NCBI GenBank assembly: GCA_023417265.1
Contig: JAEZFY010000002.1
Coordinates: forward strand, 1 to 5,522
Reading direction: 5' to 3'
Origin: Actinomycetes bacterium
Lineage (GTDB): Bacteria; Actinomycetota; Acidimicrobiia; Acidimicrobiales; Ilumatobacteraceae
DNA: 5,522 nt
A model generated the notes under the pieces. That model saw nothing but the letters and a program-made list of their open reading frames with translations, ran no database searches and was not told the DNA's origin. A program made the translations under genes and the position numbers. Shown one piece after another: positions 1-5,088 of this stretch. Position 1 is the first letter of the stretch. The number at the start of each line of letters is the position of its first letter.

Positions 1-194
1 GTGAGGGTGTGGGCGGTGACGTTCGGACGGGTCTGCCGGCTGCGGCCGATCGCCTGGCCGAACCCGACCGCCGAGCGGCTGACCACGCCGATCGATCCGG
101 CGCCGGCACGATGGCGGCGGGCGCCGGTGCGCGCCGTGACCCGCCGGGCGAGGCGCAGCCCGAACTCGGACGTGTCCGGGTCGCTGCCCGTCAC
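1..194 (-). CDS. Unidentified arginine-rich protein, N-terminal part only (runs off the window)
   Basis: This open frame begins at a GTG whose bases overlap the stop codon of the third tube gene (GTGA, positions 194-191). It stays open to the window edge, giving 64 residues with no stop. An AAGGA Shine-Dalgarno sits about six bases before the GTG. About 60 of 64 codons end in G or C, which argues that it is really translated. I do not recognise the family. The visible part has 11 arginines, no lysine and only three acidic residues (D5, D7, E10). It shows no signal peptide, membrane segment or LysM motif. In related injection-system operons a LysM-containing tube-to-spike adaptor often follows the last tube gene, but nothing here looks like that. 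It could be an adaptor with an unusual N-terminus, a lineage-specific structural protein, or a cargo protein. The sequence does not decide between these. Confidence 0.6.
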   Translation of the reverse strand, partial: MTGSDPDTSEFGLRLARRVTARTGARRHRAGAGSIGVVSRSAVGFGQAIGRSRQTRPNVTAHTL

Positions 195-661
195 GCGAGT
201 TCCTTGGCCCGGAAGCCGTGGTGCGTGATCTCGAGCTCTTCCGTCGCGGCGTCGTTGGAGTCGGTGGCGAAGCGTGGCCCGCTCCACTTGATCGGGAACG
301 CGCCGTCGAACTCCCACGCCCGCAAGCGTTCGCCGGCCGGCCCGAGCAGCGTCAGCGCCGCGCTCGAGCGGCTGAGCTTGTTGCCGGCCGCGGTGAACTG
401 CTCGCCGGATGACTTGTTCAGCCAGGTGAGCAGCGAATCGTTCTTGGTGACCCCGCGCTTGAGGCGCAGGTTCGGCCAGGTCATGCGGCCGGGCAGGTGG
501 TGCACGAAGCTGTTCTGGCCACCCTCTTGGACGTCTTCGGTCTCGACCGTGACCTCCAGTCCGGACACTTCCATGAACCAGCCGATCTCGACGCCGTCGA
601 CCTCGAAGAGGAACGTCGCGGCGGTGACGCGCTGGTCGTAGTAGGGGTCAGCGGGCGGCAT
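191..661 (-). CDS. Tail tube protein 3 (tube-initiator-like, phage tail protein family)
   Basis: A 156-residue member of the phage T4 gp19-like tail tube family found in contractile injection systems. It shares the family pattern with the two other tube proteins in the operon. These shared parts are an N-terminal strand ending in GWFMEVSGLEV (residues 28-38), the LPGRMTWPNLRLKRG stretch (56-70), a short helix ending in W80, and a C-terminal FPIKWSG...EELEITHHGF segment (122-150). It is the most divergent of the three: the KRPG element is LPGR here, and there is extra sequence around residues 84-96. In characterised systems a divergent tube protein next to the adaptor and baseplate genes forms the ring that starts the tube (Afp5/Pvc5-like), so that role is inferred. 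ATG 661 is preferred over the in-frame GTG at 679 because GGGAGG lies six bases before it. The start overlaps the DUF6760 gene by 14 nt and the stop overlaps the next gene by 4 nt, which suggests coupled translation. Confidence 0.88.
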   Translation of the reverse strand: MPPADPYYDQRVTAATFLFEVDGVEIGWFMEVSGLEVTVETEDVQEGGQNSFVHHLPGRMTWPNLRLKRGVTKNDSLLTWLNKSSGEQFTAAGNKLSRSSAALTLLGPAGERLRAWEFDGAFPIKWSGPRFATDSNDAATEELEITHHGFRAKELA

Positions 662-821
662 CGAGGGCCTCCCAGGCACGCTCGTTCAGGCCGGCCACGA
701 GCTCGACGAGCCGCGCCCGGTCGGGGTGTTCCAGATCGAGCAGTTGCTCGAGCGGCCAGTGCAGGTGGTACGCGAGATACGTGATCTCGTTCCACAAGGC
801 GCTCTCCGGATAGAGCTTCAT
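648..821 (-). CDS. DUF6760 family small injection-system protein
   Basis: A 57-residue protein too short to stand out in routine ORF calling. It matches the DUF6760 pattern that I know from contractile injection-system operons: YPESALWNEITYLAYHLHWP (residues 4-23), then LEQLLDLEHPDRARLVE (24-40), then an asparagine-containing helix ending near residue 57. The conserved aromatic and histidine run YHLHW (18-22) and the LEH motif (30-32) are the key signature. It is predicted to be all helical with no export signal. Its function is unknown. Its constant place between the assembly-chaperone-like gene and a tube gene suggests a part in assembly or in the baseplate. GGAG five bases before ATG 821 supports the start. 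It begins 11 nt after the chaperone-like gene ends and overlaps tube gene 3 by 14 nt. Confidence 0.82.
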   Translation of the reverse strand: MKLYPESALWNEITYLAYHLHWPLEQLLDLEHPDRARLVELVAGLNERAWEALDAAR

Positions 822-832
822 TGCCGCTCCGG

Positions 833-1360
833 TCAGCCGGAGCTGCTGTGGCTGACTTCCTCGATCCGGCCGCGACGGCGGGGCGAGGACGCCGGCTCGG
901 CATCGGATGAGGGTTGCTCGGCAGCGCCGGCGAGCTCGTCGACGTCGGGCAACGTCACCATGCCGAACTCGTCGTCATCGGCACCGGCCGTCGGGTCGCC
1001 GGGTTGCTCGTCGTCGGGTTCGTCGGGCAGCACGCTCGCCTGCAGGGCGGCGACATCGCGCTGGTCGCCGAAGTTGACGATCCCGTAGAGGTCCTGCAGG
1101 AACGCCAGGTCGGCAGCGAACAGGTCTTCGATCTCGCGGGCGCCGATCGACGTCAGCGTTCCCAGCGAGGTGACGACCCGCGCCAGCACCAACACGGTGA
1201 GGTACGGGTCGTCGGGTCCCTCGATCGACCGGTCGCGCAGGGGTTCGATCTCGTCGCGAGCCGTGGCGAGGCGCATCACCCCGCGCCGGTGCAGGACACC
1301 GTCGGGGGCGAGGTAGCCCTTGGGCAGCGTGAACTCGAACTCCGTGCGCAGACCGGTCAT
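833..1360 (-). CDS. Tail-assembly-chaperone-like protein with acidic C-terminal tail
   Basis: A 175-residue protein. The N-terminal 110 residues resemble the conserved phage tail assembly protein that lies between the tube genes in many contractile injection-system operons. They contain a strand region TEFEFTLPKGYLAPDG (6-21), the RRGVMRLATARDEIEPLRD segment (25-43), YLTVLVLARVVTSLG (53-67) and FAADLAFLQDLY (81-92). From about residue 112 onward it is low-complexity and rich in Asp, Glu, Pro, Ala and Ser, with a basic RRRGR patch at 161-165. This tail is probably disordered. The role is inferred from position and family: binding tube or tape-like subunits during assembly. ATG 1360 lies 8 nt after the tube 2 stop codon. 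No convincing Shine-Dalgarno is visible, so translation may depend on coupling to tube 2. The longer in-frame opening upstream only shadows the tube 2 gene. Confidence 0.78.
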   Translation of the reverse strand: MTGLRTEFEFTLPKGYLAPDGVLHRRGVMRLATARDEIEPLRDRSIEGPDDPYLTVLVLARVVTSLGTLTSIGAREIEDLFAADLAFLQDLYGIVNFGDQRDVAALQASVLPDEPDDEQPGDPTAGADDDEFGMVTLPDVDELAGAAEQPSSDAEPASSPRRRGRIEEVSHSSSG

Positions 1361-1368
1361 CGGGATCG

Positions 1369-1821
1369 TTAGGGCTTGACCCAGTCGAGGAACTCGTGCT
1401 GAATGTGCAGCTCTTCGACCATCACGTCGTCGCTGCCGGCGGACAAGTCCGACACCGACAGCTTGGACGGCCAGCACGCCTCGAGGTTGAAGCGCGCGGC
1501 CTCTTCCTGCTGGCGGTCGTAGATCACGATCGAGGCGGTCTTGTACGGCGTCGGCTTGGCGGCGTCGACGACCTCCTTGAACCAGTCGTGGATCACCGTG
1601 TTCGTGGTGAAGCCGCGCTTGAGCGTGATCTCGCTGTACTTCGGCTTGCCGGGTCGCTTGCGCTCGATCACCTTCTTGCCGTTGGTCTCTTTGTAGGTGG
1701 TGACGTCGAACTCGAGGCTCATACCGGAGCAACCGGTGAACCAGCCGAGCGTGAGGCCGTCGATCTCGAGTGCGAAGAACGAGCCCTGGAAGTCCTGGTC
1801 GTGGGTCTTGGCGTCAGTCAT
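1369..1821 (-). CDS. Tail tube protein 2 (phage tail protein family)
   Basis: A 150-residue tail tube protein, equal in length to tube protein 1. The recognisable elements are LGWFTGCSGM (residues 25-34), KRPGKPKYSEITLKRGFTTN (55-74), HDWFKEV (78-84), CWPSKLSVSDLSAGSDD (116-132) and the terminal VEELHIQHEF strand (135-144). These are the marks of the gp19/VI_Hcp-like beta-barrel proteins that stack as hexameric rings to form the inner tube. Compared with tube 1 it carries two cysteines (C31, C116). It may form part of the tube or a specialised ring at one end. Sequence alone does not say which of the two is the major subunit, although the copy next to the sheath usually is. The start is ATG 1821 with GAGG six bases upstream, which overlaps the tube 1 stop codon (TGAGG). 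The gene follows tube 1 by 8 nt. Confidence 0.92.
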   Translation of the reverse strand: MTDAKTHDQDFQGSFFALEIDGLTLGWFTGCSGMSLEFDVTTYKETNGKKVIERKRPGKPKYSEITLKRGFTTNTVIHDWFKEVVDAAKPTPYKTASIVIYDRQQEEAARFNLEACWPSKLSVSDLSAGSDDVMVEELHIQHEFLDWVKP

Positions 1822-1829
1822 CGTCTACC

Positions 1830-2282
1830 TCACTTGTTCCGGACGAGTTCTTCGACGGCGAGCGTGATCTCTTCGGTCATCAGGTCGTCGCTCCCGACGT
1901 CGAGGTCGGATGCCGACCACTTGCTCGGCCACACGTTGGTGAACGTCCACCGGCTGAGCTCGGTGCCGCTCATGTCGGAGATGACCATCGAGCCGTTCGT
2001 GCGGTAGTCGAGCTTGCCGTCGCGGATCGACTTGGCCCAATCCCAGAACTTCTTGTCGGGGGTGAGCGTGCGCTTCAACGTGATGTCGGAGTACTTGGTG
2101 GTACCGGGACGCTTGCGGGTGCGGGTGTCGGTGTTCGATTCGGTCTTCTCGATCACTTCGACTTCGTAGTTGAAGCCGCTGGCATCGGTGAAGAAGCCCT
2201 CGATCCCGTTGTCGAGCTTGATGTAGAACCACGAGCCAACGAGCTCGACGTCTTTGACTTCGCCTGGGGTGGTAACTGGCAT
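1830..2282 (-). CDS. Tail tube protein 1 (probable major inner-tube subunit)
   Basis: A 150-residue tail tube protein of a contractile injection system. The motifs are GSWFYIKLDNGIEGFFTDAS (residues 16-35), KRPGTTKYSDITLKRTLT (57-74), FWDWAKSIRDGK (79-90), VWPSKWSASDLDVGSDD (117-133) and a final MTEEITLAVEEL strand and helix (135-146). It shares the KRPG-xx-KYS-D/E-ITLKR core and the WPSK-x-S-x-SDL-xx-GSDD core with tube 2, so the two look like a tandem duplication that has since diverged. Hexameric rings of this fold stack to make the conduit enclosed by the sheath. It lies directly after the sheath gene (29-nt gap), the usual place of the major tube subunit. ATG 2282 is preceded by AGGAGG with eight bases of spacing, the strongest ribosome-binding site of the operon. 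That fits a protein needed in many copies. Confidence 0.93.
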   Translation of the reverse strand: MPVTTPGEVKDVELVGSWFYIKLDNGIEGFFTDASGFNYEVEVIEKTESNTDTRTRKRPGTTKYSDITLKRTLTPDKKFWDWAKSIRDGKLDYRTNGSMVISDMSGTELSRWTFTNVWPSKWSASDLDVGSDDLMTEEITLAVEELVRNK

Positions 2283-2311
2283 GTGCGTGCCCTCCTAGTC
2301 GACGCCGGCCG

Positions 2312-3871
2312 TCAGGCCGACTCGTCCTTGATCTGGGCGATCCGGAAGATCACGAACTCGGCCGGCTTCACCGGAGCGATACCGACTTCGACGACGACCT
2401 TGCCCTGGTCGATCGAGTCGGGCGGGTTCGTCTCGGCGTCGCACTTGACGTAGAACGCCTGCTCGGCGGTGGCGCCGAACAGCGCACCGTCGCGCCACAG
2501 GCCCCGCAGGAACGAGCTGACCGTGCGCTTGAGGCCCTCCCACAGCTTGATGTCGTTGGGCTCGAACACCGCGTACTGCGTGCCGTTCATGATCGTGGTC
2601 TCGATCATGTTGAACAGGCGCCGGACGTTGATGTAGGTCCAGTCGGTGTTCGACGACAGCGTGCGTGCGCCCCACACCCGGATGCCCTGGGTGCCGAACG
2701 GGCGGATGCAGTTGACGCCGATCGGGTTGAGCAGGCCCTGCTCGGCCTTGGTGATGTTCATCTCGACGTCGAGCGCACCGCGCACGACCTCGTTGGCCGG
2801 GGCCTTCCACACGCCGCGGCTCTCGTCGGTGCGGCTCCAGATGCCGGCCATGTGGCCCGACGGCGGGACGAGGATCTCGCTGTCGCCGTTGGTGCCGATC
2901 GGGTTGGCGACCTTGATCCACGGGTAGTAGAGCGCGGCGAACTGCGAGTCGTACATGGCGACGTCGCTGCGCCACTCCTTGATCTGCTGGGGCGACATGC
3001 CGGGAGGCGCATCGAGGATCGCCATCCGGTTCGCCTGCCCCTCGCAGTGGTTGATCAGCGCCAGCTGCACGGACTTCCACATGTTGAGGTCGATCGTGCC
3101 GTCGTCCTTGGTGGCCGCGGTGACCAGGTCGGGGACGATCACCATCGTGACGTCGTCGGCGATCGTGAGCCCGTTGATGCCGGTACGGGCCGACTCGGAA
3201 CCGGTGAAGGCCCGGCCGGGCACCTGGATCGGGGTCGGCTCGGCGGGCTCGATCGCGAACGAGCCGGTGGGCAGCGTCTGCAGGTCGGCGGCGAGCTGGT
3301 CGACGTCGATCTTGGTCTCGACCTTGACCTTGGTGGAGGTCTTCAGCGTGTCGCCGATCGAACCGAGCGTGACCCCGCTGAAGTGCTCGGGCTCGCCGTG
3401 CGGCTCGCTGACGATGACCTCGTAGGTGGGCACGGCGTCATCGGCGGCGTCGTCGTCGGCCGGCTCGGCGAGCACGGTGACGGTGACGTCGGCGTTGGGC
3501 TCGACGGTGGTGAACTCGACGGCCGGGCCGAGCGCCCGGTCGCCGGACGGCAGGGCCAGCTGGCCGGGCTCGTCGGCGGGCGCGGTGTGCGGCACGCGCA
3601 CGATGTAGGCGAGCGAGCCGCCGTTGTTGAAGTAGCCGTAGACCGAGTGGGCCAACATGGCCCCGGGCACGAAACCGCCGTAGAGGTTCTCGAACTGGGT
3701 CCAGTTGGTGACCAGGCGCGGCTTCAGGCCGTCCGGGTCGTTGGGATCGTCTGTCGGGGCCTTGGCGGTGAAGCCGACGAACGCGGCAACGGCGGTGGCG
3801 CCGGCCGAGAGCGTGGCGCTCGACGAGGGAACTTCCTCGACGTAGACGCCAGGGGTCAAATACGACGGCAC
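2312..3871 (-). CDS. Contractile tail sheath protein
   Basis: A 519-residue sheath protein. The N-terminus SYLTPGVYVEEVPSSSAT (residues 3-20), followed by AVAAFVGFTAKAP and the YGGF/YGYFNNGGSLAYIVRV region (64-93), is typical of phage tail sheath proteins. Residues about 97-235 are a variable, acidic insertion that in such proteins usually forms a surface-exposed domain. The conserved C-terminal domain spans about 240-515. It contains VIVPDLV, ILDAPPGMSPQQIKEW (285-300), YYPWIKVANPIG (315-326), VPPSGHMAGIWSRTDESRGV (335-354), KAPANE, the INVRRLF helix (414-420) and the closing VKPAEFVIFRI strand (501-511) that links neighbouring subunits. Its contraction drives the inner tube into the target. 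The start is a GTG at 3871 with GGGAGG six bases upstream. It is the first gene of the compact operon, after a 264-bp gap. Confidence 0.96.
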   Translation of the reverse strand: MPSYLTPGVYVEEVPSSSATLSAGATAVAAFVGFTAKAPTDDPNDPDGLKPRLVTNWTQFENLYGGFVPGAMLAHSVYGYFNNGGSLAYIVRVPHTAPADEPGQLALPSGDRALGPAVEFTTVEPNADVTVTVLAEPADDDAADDAVPTYEVIVSEPHGEPEHFSGVTLGSIGDTLKTSTKVKVETKIDVDQLAADLQTLPTGSFAIEPAEPTPIQVPGRAFTGSESARTGINGLTIADDVTMVIVPDLVTAATKDDGTIDLNMWKSVQLALINHCEGQANRMAILDAPPGMSPQQIKEWRSDVAMYDSQFAALYYPWIKVANPIGTNGDSEILVPPSGHMAGIWSRTDESRGVWKAPANEVVRGALDVEMNITKAEQGLLNPIGVNCIRPFGTQGIRVWGARTLSSNTDWTYINVRRLFNMIETTIMNGTQYAVFEPNDIKLWEGLKRTVSSFLRGLWRDGALFGATAEQAFYVKCDAETNPPDSIDQGKVVVEVGIAPVKPAEFVIFRIAQIKDESA

Positions 3872-3912
3872 TGCGAACCTCCCAGTTCAGGTGTCAAGCG
3901 ACCGCCAGCGAC

Positions 3913-3922
3913 AACGGCCGTT
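3913..3922. promoter_or_regulatory. Ten-base palindrome in the sheath leader, possible operator
   Basis: AACGGCCGTT is a perfect palindrome 42 bases upstream of the sheath start and downstream of the candidate promoter boxes. A regulator bound here could block transcription, but palindromes of this length and composition also arise by chance in GC-rich DNA. Confidence 0.2.
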
Positions 3923-3981
3923 ACGGATCGTGCCCCGGCCCCCACGGTGAGTGCCCTTTTCTGTGCTGACCCGCGCAAGCG

Positions 3982-4012
3982 ACAGTAACACAGCTTGGGC
4001 AAATACTGACAA
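3982..4012 (-). promoter_or_regulatory. Candidate promoter of the sheath operon
   Basis: On the minus strand TTGTCA (4012-4007) is followed by TACTGT (3987-3982) with a 19-base spacer, a little long for the usual 17-18. A second possible pair, TTGTCG (4028-4023) and TATTTG (4005-4000), overlaps it with a 17-base spacer. Both lie in the AT-richer part of the gap. Either would give a leader of about 100 nt or more before the sheath GTG. The match to consensus is only moderate. Confidence 0.3.
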
Positions 4013-4088
4013 GGCCAGGGGTCGACAAGACAGAACTTTGACGCTAGTGCGGCCGTTCCCCGCGGAGCCGCCGTGAGCAGGGCTCAAT

Positions 4089-4124
4089 CCGTCCGGCGAT
4101 GTCAAGTCGCGGTGAACCGGACGG
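4089..4124 (-). terminator. Inverted repeat after the PAAR-like gene, possible terminator
   Basis: CCGTCCGG (4089-4096) and CCGGACGG (4117-4124) form a perfect eight-base-pair stem with a 20-nt loop, beginning 11 nt after the PAAR-like stop codon. No T-run follows it. Many actinobacterial terminators lack one, but the large loop keeps this call weak. Confidence 0.3.
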
Positions 4125-4135
4125 GCAGCGCCGTG

Positions 4136-4525
4136 TCAACTCACCATCGTCTTCATCGCCACGGGCGTCGTGATCGTGATCACGCCCCCGTAGACGCACA
4201 TGCACTGCGACGTGTTGGTGAGGGCGGGCATGTTGGCGATCAGCGATCGGGGCGCGCCGGGCACCCACGGGGCGGGGGTGACGGGGGTGCAGGTGCCGGG
4301 GGTGAGCACGCCGAGCGCGGCCGCGGTCTGGGCCGCCGTGATCGGGTTGGCGAGGCTGGTGCACAGCCCGAACGGCATGATGTTCATGAACGGCTTGTTG
4401 TCCATGATGTTGGCGGCCGGCTGGTTCTCGACCATGACGCGGTTGGCCGGCAGCACCACCAACGTCGACGGCGCCATCCCGAACGAACACAAGGTGGACG
4501 CGCCGTTGACGACTTGCGGTGGCAT
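4136..4525 (-). CDS. DUF4280 PAAR-like spike-tip protein
   Basis: A 129-residue protein of the DUF4280 PAAR-like family. PAAR-type proteins form a small sharp cone on the trimeric spike (VgrG/gp5-like) of contractile injection systems and can carry effectors. The signature is clear: VVNGASTLCSFGMAPSTLVV (residues 5-24), PANRVMVENQPAANIMDNKP (26-45), NIMPFGLCTSLANPITAA (48-65), ALGVLTPGTC (70-79), TPAPWVPG (83-90), LIANMPALTNTSQCMCVYGG (95-114). Five cysteines (13, 55, 79, 108, 110) and no histidine suggest that metal binding, if any, uses cysteines. No effector domain follows, so it is a bare tip protein. ATG 4525 gives the normal family length. An in-frame GTG at 4600 would add 25 residues of no known motif and overlap the divergent HIT gene, so I reject it. 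No Shine-Dalgarno is seen; a TAACCT box seven bases upstream suggests a leaderless transcript. The gene lies upstream of the sheath rather than beside the spike gene. Confidence 0.92.
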   Translation of the reverse strand: MPPQVVNGASTLCSFGMAPSTLVVLPANRVMVENQPAANIMDNKPFMNIMPFGLCTSLANPITAAQTAAALGVLTPGTCTPVTPAPWVPGAPRSLIANMPALTNTSQCMCVYGGVITITTPVAMKTMVS

Positions 4526-4532
4526 CGCCGCC

Positions 4533-4538
4533 AGGTTA
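4533..4538 (-). promoter_or_regulatory. Candidate -10 box for leaderless PAAR-like transcript
   Basis: On the minus strand TAACCT fits the actinobacterial -10 pattern TANNNT and ends exactly seven bases before ATG 4525, so transcription would begin at or next to the start codon. The gene has no Shine-Dalgarno, which agrees with this. No clear -35 box is visible. Confidence 0.4.
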
Positions 4539-4576
4539 GTTGGCCGGACGCGCCCGGTCGGTGCCGGCGCTCGCTC

Positions 4577-4582
4577 TAGCGT
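4577..4582 (+). promoter_or_regulatory. Candidate -10 box for leaderless HIT transcript
   Basis: TAGCGT fits TANNNT and ends seven bases before GTG 4590, the same geometry as on the opposite strand for the PAAR-like gene. This helps choose GTG 4590 over GTG 4581, since the latter overlaps the box. No good -35 box is seen upstream. Confidence 0.35.
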
Positions 4583-4589
4583 GCCGGAC

Positions 4590-5015
4590 GTGAGCGACAC
4601 CGATCCGGCGTGCCCGTTCTGCGCGATCGTGGAGGGCGCGGGCGAGGCTCACGTCGTGCTCGACGACGGTGCGTGCATCGCCTTCCTCGACCGCACGCCG
4701 CTGTTCGCCGGCCATGTGCTCGTGGTGCCACGCCGGCACGTGGTGACGCTGCCCGACCTGGCACCTGACGAGGTCGGCCCGTTGTTCGCGTGCGTGCAGC
4801 GGATTGCCGCCGTGCTGCCCGACGCACTCGGCGCGCAGGGCACGTTCGTGGCGCTCAACAACGTCGTCAGCCAGAGCGTGGCCCACCTGCACGTGCACGT
4901 CGTACCGCGGACCAAGGGCGACGGCCTGCGCGGATTTTTCTGGCCGCGAACGCGGTACGGCGAGGGCCAAGCCGAGGCCGTCGCGGCCGTCCTGCGCGCC
5001 GCGTTGGAACCCTGA
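4590..5015 (+). CDS. HIT family nucleotide hydrolase/transferase
   Basis: A 141-residue histidine-triad protein. The catalytic motif AHLHVHVVPR gives the triad H99, H101 and H103, with H101 as the expected nucleophile. The N-terminal CPFC (C8, C11), with H50 in VPRRH and H99, matches the zinc site of Hint-type members. FLDRTPLFAGHVLVVPRRHV (32-51) and FVALNNVVSQSVAHLHVHVV (86-105) are the standard nucleotide-binding strands. Such proteins cleave nucleoside phosphoramidates, adenylated lysine or related nucleotides in the cytoplasm. The exact substrate here is unknown. GTG 4590 gives the family-like start (SDTDPACPFC); GTG 4581 would add three residues. Neither has a Shine-Dalgarno, and a leaderless start is likely. 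The gene is divergent from the PAAR-like gene and is probably unrelated in function. Confidence 0.93.
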   Translation: MSDTDPACPFCAIVEGAGEAHVVLDDGACIAFLDRTPLFAGHVLVVPRRHVVTLPDLAPDEVGPLFACVQRIAAVLPDALGAQGTFVALNNVVSQSVAHLHVHVVPRTKGDGLRGFFWPRTRYGEGQAEAVAAVLRAALEP

Positions 5016-5018
5016 GCG

Positions 5019-5033
5019 CCTTGTACTGCAAGG
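5019..5033 (+). terminator. Small hairpin after the HIT gene, possible weak terminator
   Basis: CCTTG (5019-5023) and CAAGG (5029-5033) form a five-base-pair stem with a five-base loop, starting four bases after the HIT stop codon. A CTTTCT stretch follows about ten bases later. The stem is short, so termination would be inefficient. Confidence 0.22.
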
Positions 5034-5050
5034 GTCGCACGGCTTTCTGA

Positions 5051-5080
5051 TTGCAAGTGCAACTGAAATGAGTAGTTGCA
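5051..5080. promoter_or_regulatory. TTGCA inverted repeats upstream of the HU gene, possible operator
   Basis: Three TTGCA/TGCAA half-sites are packed here. TTGCA-AG-TGCAA (5051-5062) is one inverted pair. Its right half, extended to TGCAACT (5058-5064), pairs with AGTTGCA (5074-5080) around a nine-base spacer. The segment is AT-rich compared with its surroundings and lies 110-140 bases before the HU start, a fitting place for a regulator or promoter. No good promoter hexamer pair was found. Confidence 0.35.
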
Positions 5081-5088
5081 TCGTTGTA

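Larger units (their letters stand above)
3872..4135. other. 264-bp non-coding region upstream of the sheath operon
   Basis: No convincing gene is seen here. A 72-codon open frame on the minus strand (4105-3887) shows no family motifs or Shine-Dalgarno, and I do not call it. The part nearest the sheath (3872-3960) is GC-rich and holds a perfect ten-base palindrome, AACGGCCGTT, at 3913-3922, plus the sheath ribosome-binding site. The middle part (about 3955-4045) is clearly richer in A and T and carries the best promoter-like boxes. The end next to the PAAR-like gene (4089-4124) has an eight-base-pair inverted repeat. The layout suggests termination of the PAAR-like transcript, a separate sheath-operon promoter, and a leader of roughly 100 nt. 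Confidence 0.6.

Noticed and set aside
9..641. Plus-strand open frame of 210 codons at the left end
   Set aside because: It lies opposite tube 3 and the partial gene, both better supported by family motifs, ribosome-binding sites and codon third positions. Its translation resembles no protein I know.
822..850. Programmed frameshift joining the chaperone-like and downstream genes, as in many phage tail chaperones
   Set aside because: No slippery heptamer is seen near the end of the chaperone-like gene, and the next gene has its own ribosome-binding site and start.
3892..3897. TTGACA on the minus strand as a -35 box for the sheath
   Set aside because: It is only about 20 bases from the start codon, so a matching -10 box would fall inside the ribosome-binding site or the coding region. 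A second TTGACA at 4105-4100 has no -10 box at the right distance.
2852..3988. Long plus-strand open frame of 378 codons opposite the sheath gene
   Set aside because: It is a typical antisense opening in GC-rich DNA, with repetitive Gly/Val/Asp/Arg composition. The sheath on the other strand is unmistakable.
3887..4105. 72-codon open frame on the minus strand between the PAAR-like and sheath genes
   Set aside because: It has no family motif and no Shine-Dalgarno, spans the AT-richer promoter-like stretch, and ends just before the sheath ribosome-binding site. It is probably a chance opening.
4200..4589. N-terminal extension of the HIT frame
   Set aside because: This part is antisense to the PAAR-like gene. 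HIT similarity begins just after GTG 4590.
4526..4600. N-terminal extension of the PAAR-like protein to GTG 4600
   Set aside because: The extra 25 residues match nothing in the family, the extension would overlap the divergent HIT start, and ATG 4525 gives the standard length.
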